64,000 nucleotides of DNA from CAZAMB01 sp964486335 (GTDB taxonomy: Bacteria > Planctomycetota > Phycisphaerae > UBA1845): NCBI GenBank assembly GCA_964486335.1, contig CAZAMB010000014.1, positions 1 to 64,000 of the forward strand, given 5' to 3'. The position numbers were made by a program, and so were the translations under genes. Of the stretch, positions 61,806 to 64,000 are shown piece by piece; the first letter of the stretch is position 1, and each line of letters begins with the position of its first letter. A model generated the notes under the pieces. That model was not told the origin of the DNA, ran no database searches, and saw only the letters and a list, made by a program, of their open reading frames with translations.

Positions 61806-64000
61806 ATGCCGAATTCAATCATGCCCCGGTTGTTAGAAATCCGCACCTCCGCGCGGACTAAAGTCCGCGGCTCGAAAGTTTTTGGGGTCGGCACTAAAGC
61901 GGCATCGGTCGTATTCTTCGCGTTGGCCGCGCGTGCGGCGGTTGCTCAGCGGATCATCTTCGTCGATGTCAATGCGGTGGGGCTCAATGACGGCACAAGC
62001 TGGCCCGATGCGCGGGTTTCGCTTCAGGACGCCCTCGCAACTGCGGCTTCGGGCGACTCGGTGTGGGTCGCGCGAGGCACGTATAAACCCGGTTCAACGC
62101 GAGCTGCAACGTTTCAGCTCCGTGACGGTGTGATGATCCTGGGCGGATTCGCCGGAACCGAAGATCCGACCACTTTCAACCCTGCAGCCCGTGACTTCGT
62201 TGCTAACGTTACCACGCTCGACGGCAACATCGGCTCACCGGCTGCCACGGACAATGTCTTTCACGTCGTGACGGCAAGCGGCGTCGGTTCGACGGCCGTT
62301 CTCGACGGATTCACCATCGCCGGCGGATTCGCCGACGGGTTGACGCAAAGTCGTCAGGATCTCGGCGGCGGAATGCTGTCCGTCGACGCCTCGCCGACCA
62401 TTCGCAACTGCACGCTTCGCGACAACCAATCGGGCACGCGCGGCGGCGCGGTGCACATCGACGGCGGATCGCCGATGTTTCTCAATTGCCGATTCGTCGC
62501 CAATCGCACGACGGTCACCCAGGCGGTCAACAATCTCGGCGGCGCGATCTATGCCAACGCTCCACAGGGCCGATCGGCCCAGGCACGATTCGTGAACTGC
62601 CTGTTCGTCGGCAACCGGGCGGGCGTCGGCAATGGCGGATTCGGCGGCGCGATCTACGACGACACGCAGAGTCTTTCGACGTTCGTCAACTGCACACTGC
62701 TTCATAACAAAGCCGACACGCATGGCGGAGCGATTTTTGGCGGGCCGGCGCTGACCAATTGCATTGTGTGGGGCAACAGCGATCGCGACGGCATGACTCG
62801 TGCGTCGCAGATTCGCGGGGCGGCGGTCGCGACGTTTTCCGCCGTTCAGGGCGGTTGGGCCGGACTGGGCAACGTCGCCGATGATCCGCTTTTTCGCGAT
62901 GCGTTCGGAGCCGACGGGCTGGCCGGAACAGCCGACGACGATGCCCGCCTCTCGCCCGGATCGCCCTGCATCGATGCCGGAGACAACGCCGCTTTGCCGC
63001 CCGCCGCCACGGTCGATCTCAATCGCGCCTCGCGGATCGTGGACGATCCGGTCACCCGCGACACTGGGCGACCGCTCGGCGTGGCGATCGTCGATATGGG
63101 AGCGTTTGAGTATCAGGCGCAGTGCGGGTCGGCGGCGGATTGCGACAATGGATTCTATTGCGACGGGATTGAGGAATGCGTCGGCGGGCGATGTCAGGCC
63201 GGAATCGGCCCCGATTGCGATGACGGCATCGCTTGCACGCGCGATTCATGCCGTGAAACCGATCAAGCCTGCGTTCACGAACCCGACGACTCACGCTGTG
63301 ACAACGGTGTGTATTGCGACGGTCAGGAAACTTGCGACGCACTGGCCGGATGTAAGCCGGGCATCGCGATCGTCTGCGACGATCATGTGGTCTGCACGAT
63401 TGACGCTTGCAATGAAGCAAATCGCGCATGCGCGCACATCCCCGATGCGTCGTTGTGCGATGATGGATTGTATTGCAACGGCGGCATGATCTGTGATGCG
63501 CTGTTCGGCTGCCAATCGGGCCCGCCGATCATCTGCTTCGATGGCATTCCATGCACAGTCGATCGGTGCGACGAGGCGATTCGCGGCTGCGTGTTCGAGC
63601 CCGATGATGCGCGATGCGACGACGGGTTTTTCTGCAACGGAAGCGAAAGCTGCACGCCGGGGGATTGCGTCGCGGGCGTTCCACCATGCGAGGAACTGGC
63701 GCTTTGTGACGAGGAAGCACGCCACTGCCTCTCCGTTCCACTGCCTTGCGACGAGGACGCCGAGTGCGACGACGACAATCCGTGCACCAACGACACATGC
63801 GCGGATGGATTCTGCGAGCGGTCGTACAACCTTGCCAACTGCGATGACGGAATCGGATGCACCGAGAACGACATCTGTCATCTGGGTCTGTGCTCGGGCA
63901 CGATGATGGCTGACTGCGGCGAAATACCGTCTCCTCCAACTCCTTCCCCGCCTGCGCCGATCGTCAATCTCGATCACGATGGCGACGGCGTGCCCGACGC
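61806..64000 (+). CDS. exported beta-helix protein with Cys-rich repeats, truncated by window end
   Basis: An open frame without stop runs from about 61806 to the window edge (over 730 codons). After a leader with copy 6 of the palindromic element (IRTSARTKVRGS) comes a hydrophobic segment (SVVFFALAARAAVAQ) as signal peptide. Residues about 50-430 form a right-handed parallel beta-helix (pectate-lyase-like rungs: GGGMLSVDASPTIRNCTL, GGAIYDDTQ, GGAIFGG, SPCIDAGDN, MGAFEYQ). Then come five or more Cys-rich repeats of the CDDGLYCNG type, shared with the RCC1 protein, and a calcium-binding-like DHDGDGVPD at the edge. ATG codons at 61803, 61806 and 61821 are possible; AAGG precedes 61806 by 6 nt. 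Confidence 0.85.
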   Translation, partial: MPNSIMPRLLEIRTSARTKVRGSKVFGVGTKAASVVFFALAARAAVAQRIIFVDVNAVGLNDGTSWPDARVSLQDALATAASGDSVWVARGTYKPGSTRAATFQLRDGVMILGGFAGTEDPTTFNPAARDFVANVTTLDGNIGSPAATDNVFHVVTASGVGSTAVLDGFTIAGGFADGLTQSRQDLGGGMLSVDASPTIRNCTLRDNQSGTRGGAVHIDGGSPMFLNCRFVANRTTVTQAVNNLGGAIYANAPQGRSAQARFVNCLFVGNRAGVGNGGFGGAIYDDTQSLSTFVNCTLLHNKADTHGGAIFGGPALTNCIVWGNSDRDGMTRASQIRGAAVATFSAVQGGWAGLGNVADDPLFRDAFGADGLAGTADDDARLSPGSPCIDAGDNAALPPAATVDLNRASRIVDDPVTRDTGRPLGVAIVDMGAFEYQAQCGSAADCDNGFYCDGIEECVGGRCQAGIGPDCDDGIACTRDSCRETDQACVHEPDDSRCDNGVYCDGQETCDALAGCKPGIAIVCDDHVVCTIDACNEANRACAHIPDASLCDDGLYCNGGMICDALFGCQSGPPIICFDGIPCTVDRCDEAIRGCVFEPDDARCDDGFFCNGSESCTPGDCVAGVPPCEELALCDEEARHCLSVPLPCDEDAECDDDNPCTNDTCADGFCERSYNLANCDDGIGCTENDICHLGLCSGTMMADCGEIPSPPTPSPPAPIVNLDHDGDGVPD
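61848..61874 (-). repeat. dispersed palindromic element, copy 6 (compensated variant)
   Basis: The core is GCGGACT-AA-AGTCCGC instead of GCGAACT-NN-AGTTCGC: an A-to-G change in one arm is matched by T-to-C in the other, keeping perfect pairing. Flanks TCC and GGCTCG are conserved. It lies in frame at the N-terminus of the beta-helix protein gene. Confidence 0.85.

Overview
The window is about 60% GC by eye and dense with genes. It looks like a chromosomal piece of a planctomycete, probably of the Phycisphaerae side of the phylum. I base this on an ECF sigma factor overlapping a zinc-motif plus Ser/Thr-kinase fusion, several very large Cys-rich secreted proteins (three ending in an IPTxxxWG sorting signal, one in dockerin-like repeats), a large PQQ-propeller protein, and a metal ABC permease fused to a DtxR-type repressor, an architecture I know from the related chlamydiae. 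The taxon is inferred; no rRNA or tRNA gene was recognised.

Layout. 0.1-7.6 kb (minus strand): a membrane protein, an active and an inactive M16 peptidase, an O-antigen-ligase-like/TPR protein and a cobalamin adenosyltransferase. 7.8-13.7 kb: a lipoprotein, then glycan genes (methyltransferase-GT2 fusion, GT39-like transferase, two methyltransferases). 13.8-19 kb: isochorismatase-like hydrolase, FHA-GAF histidine kinase, a small hypothetical protein and an ABC-F ATPase. 19.3-25.4 kb: three exported proteins (YWTD-like propeller with sorting signal, Cys-rich protein, 14-repeat CC-protein with dockerin-like end). 25.7-31.9 kb: TPR and TlpA-like proteins, hisS, and the first POT transporter. 32-45 kb: a second POT transporter, mutM, a large PQQ-propeller/TPR protein, an MTAP-like phosphorylase, a purU broken by one amber codon, an RCC1-repeat protein and an SGNH-like membrane protein. 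45.4-54.3 kb: P1B-type metal ATPase, sigma/kinase pair, subtilisin-like protease lipoprotein and another Cys-rich IPTL-CTERM protein. 54.4-58.4 kb: a metal-uptake ABC operon with a divergent DtxR/MntR-type regulator and a shared palindromic control region. 58.5-64 kb: adenylate-forming ligase, lone nucleotidyltransferase, a HigBA-like toxin-antitoxin pair with a palindromic promoter, and a beta-helix/Cys-rich gene that runs off the right edge.

Two things cut across the window. First, a dispersed palindromic element (core GCGAACT-TY-AGTTCGC in GC-rich flanks) occurs six times, with a compensatory base-pair change in one copy. Two of its copies appear to be translated as part of the N-termini of exported proteins. 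Second, the exported Cys-rich proteins share repeat types and sorting ends, suggesting one surface system whose sorting enzyme (exosortase H would be expected) lies outside the window.
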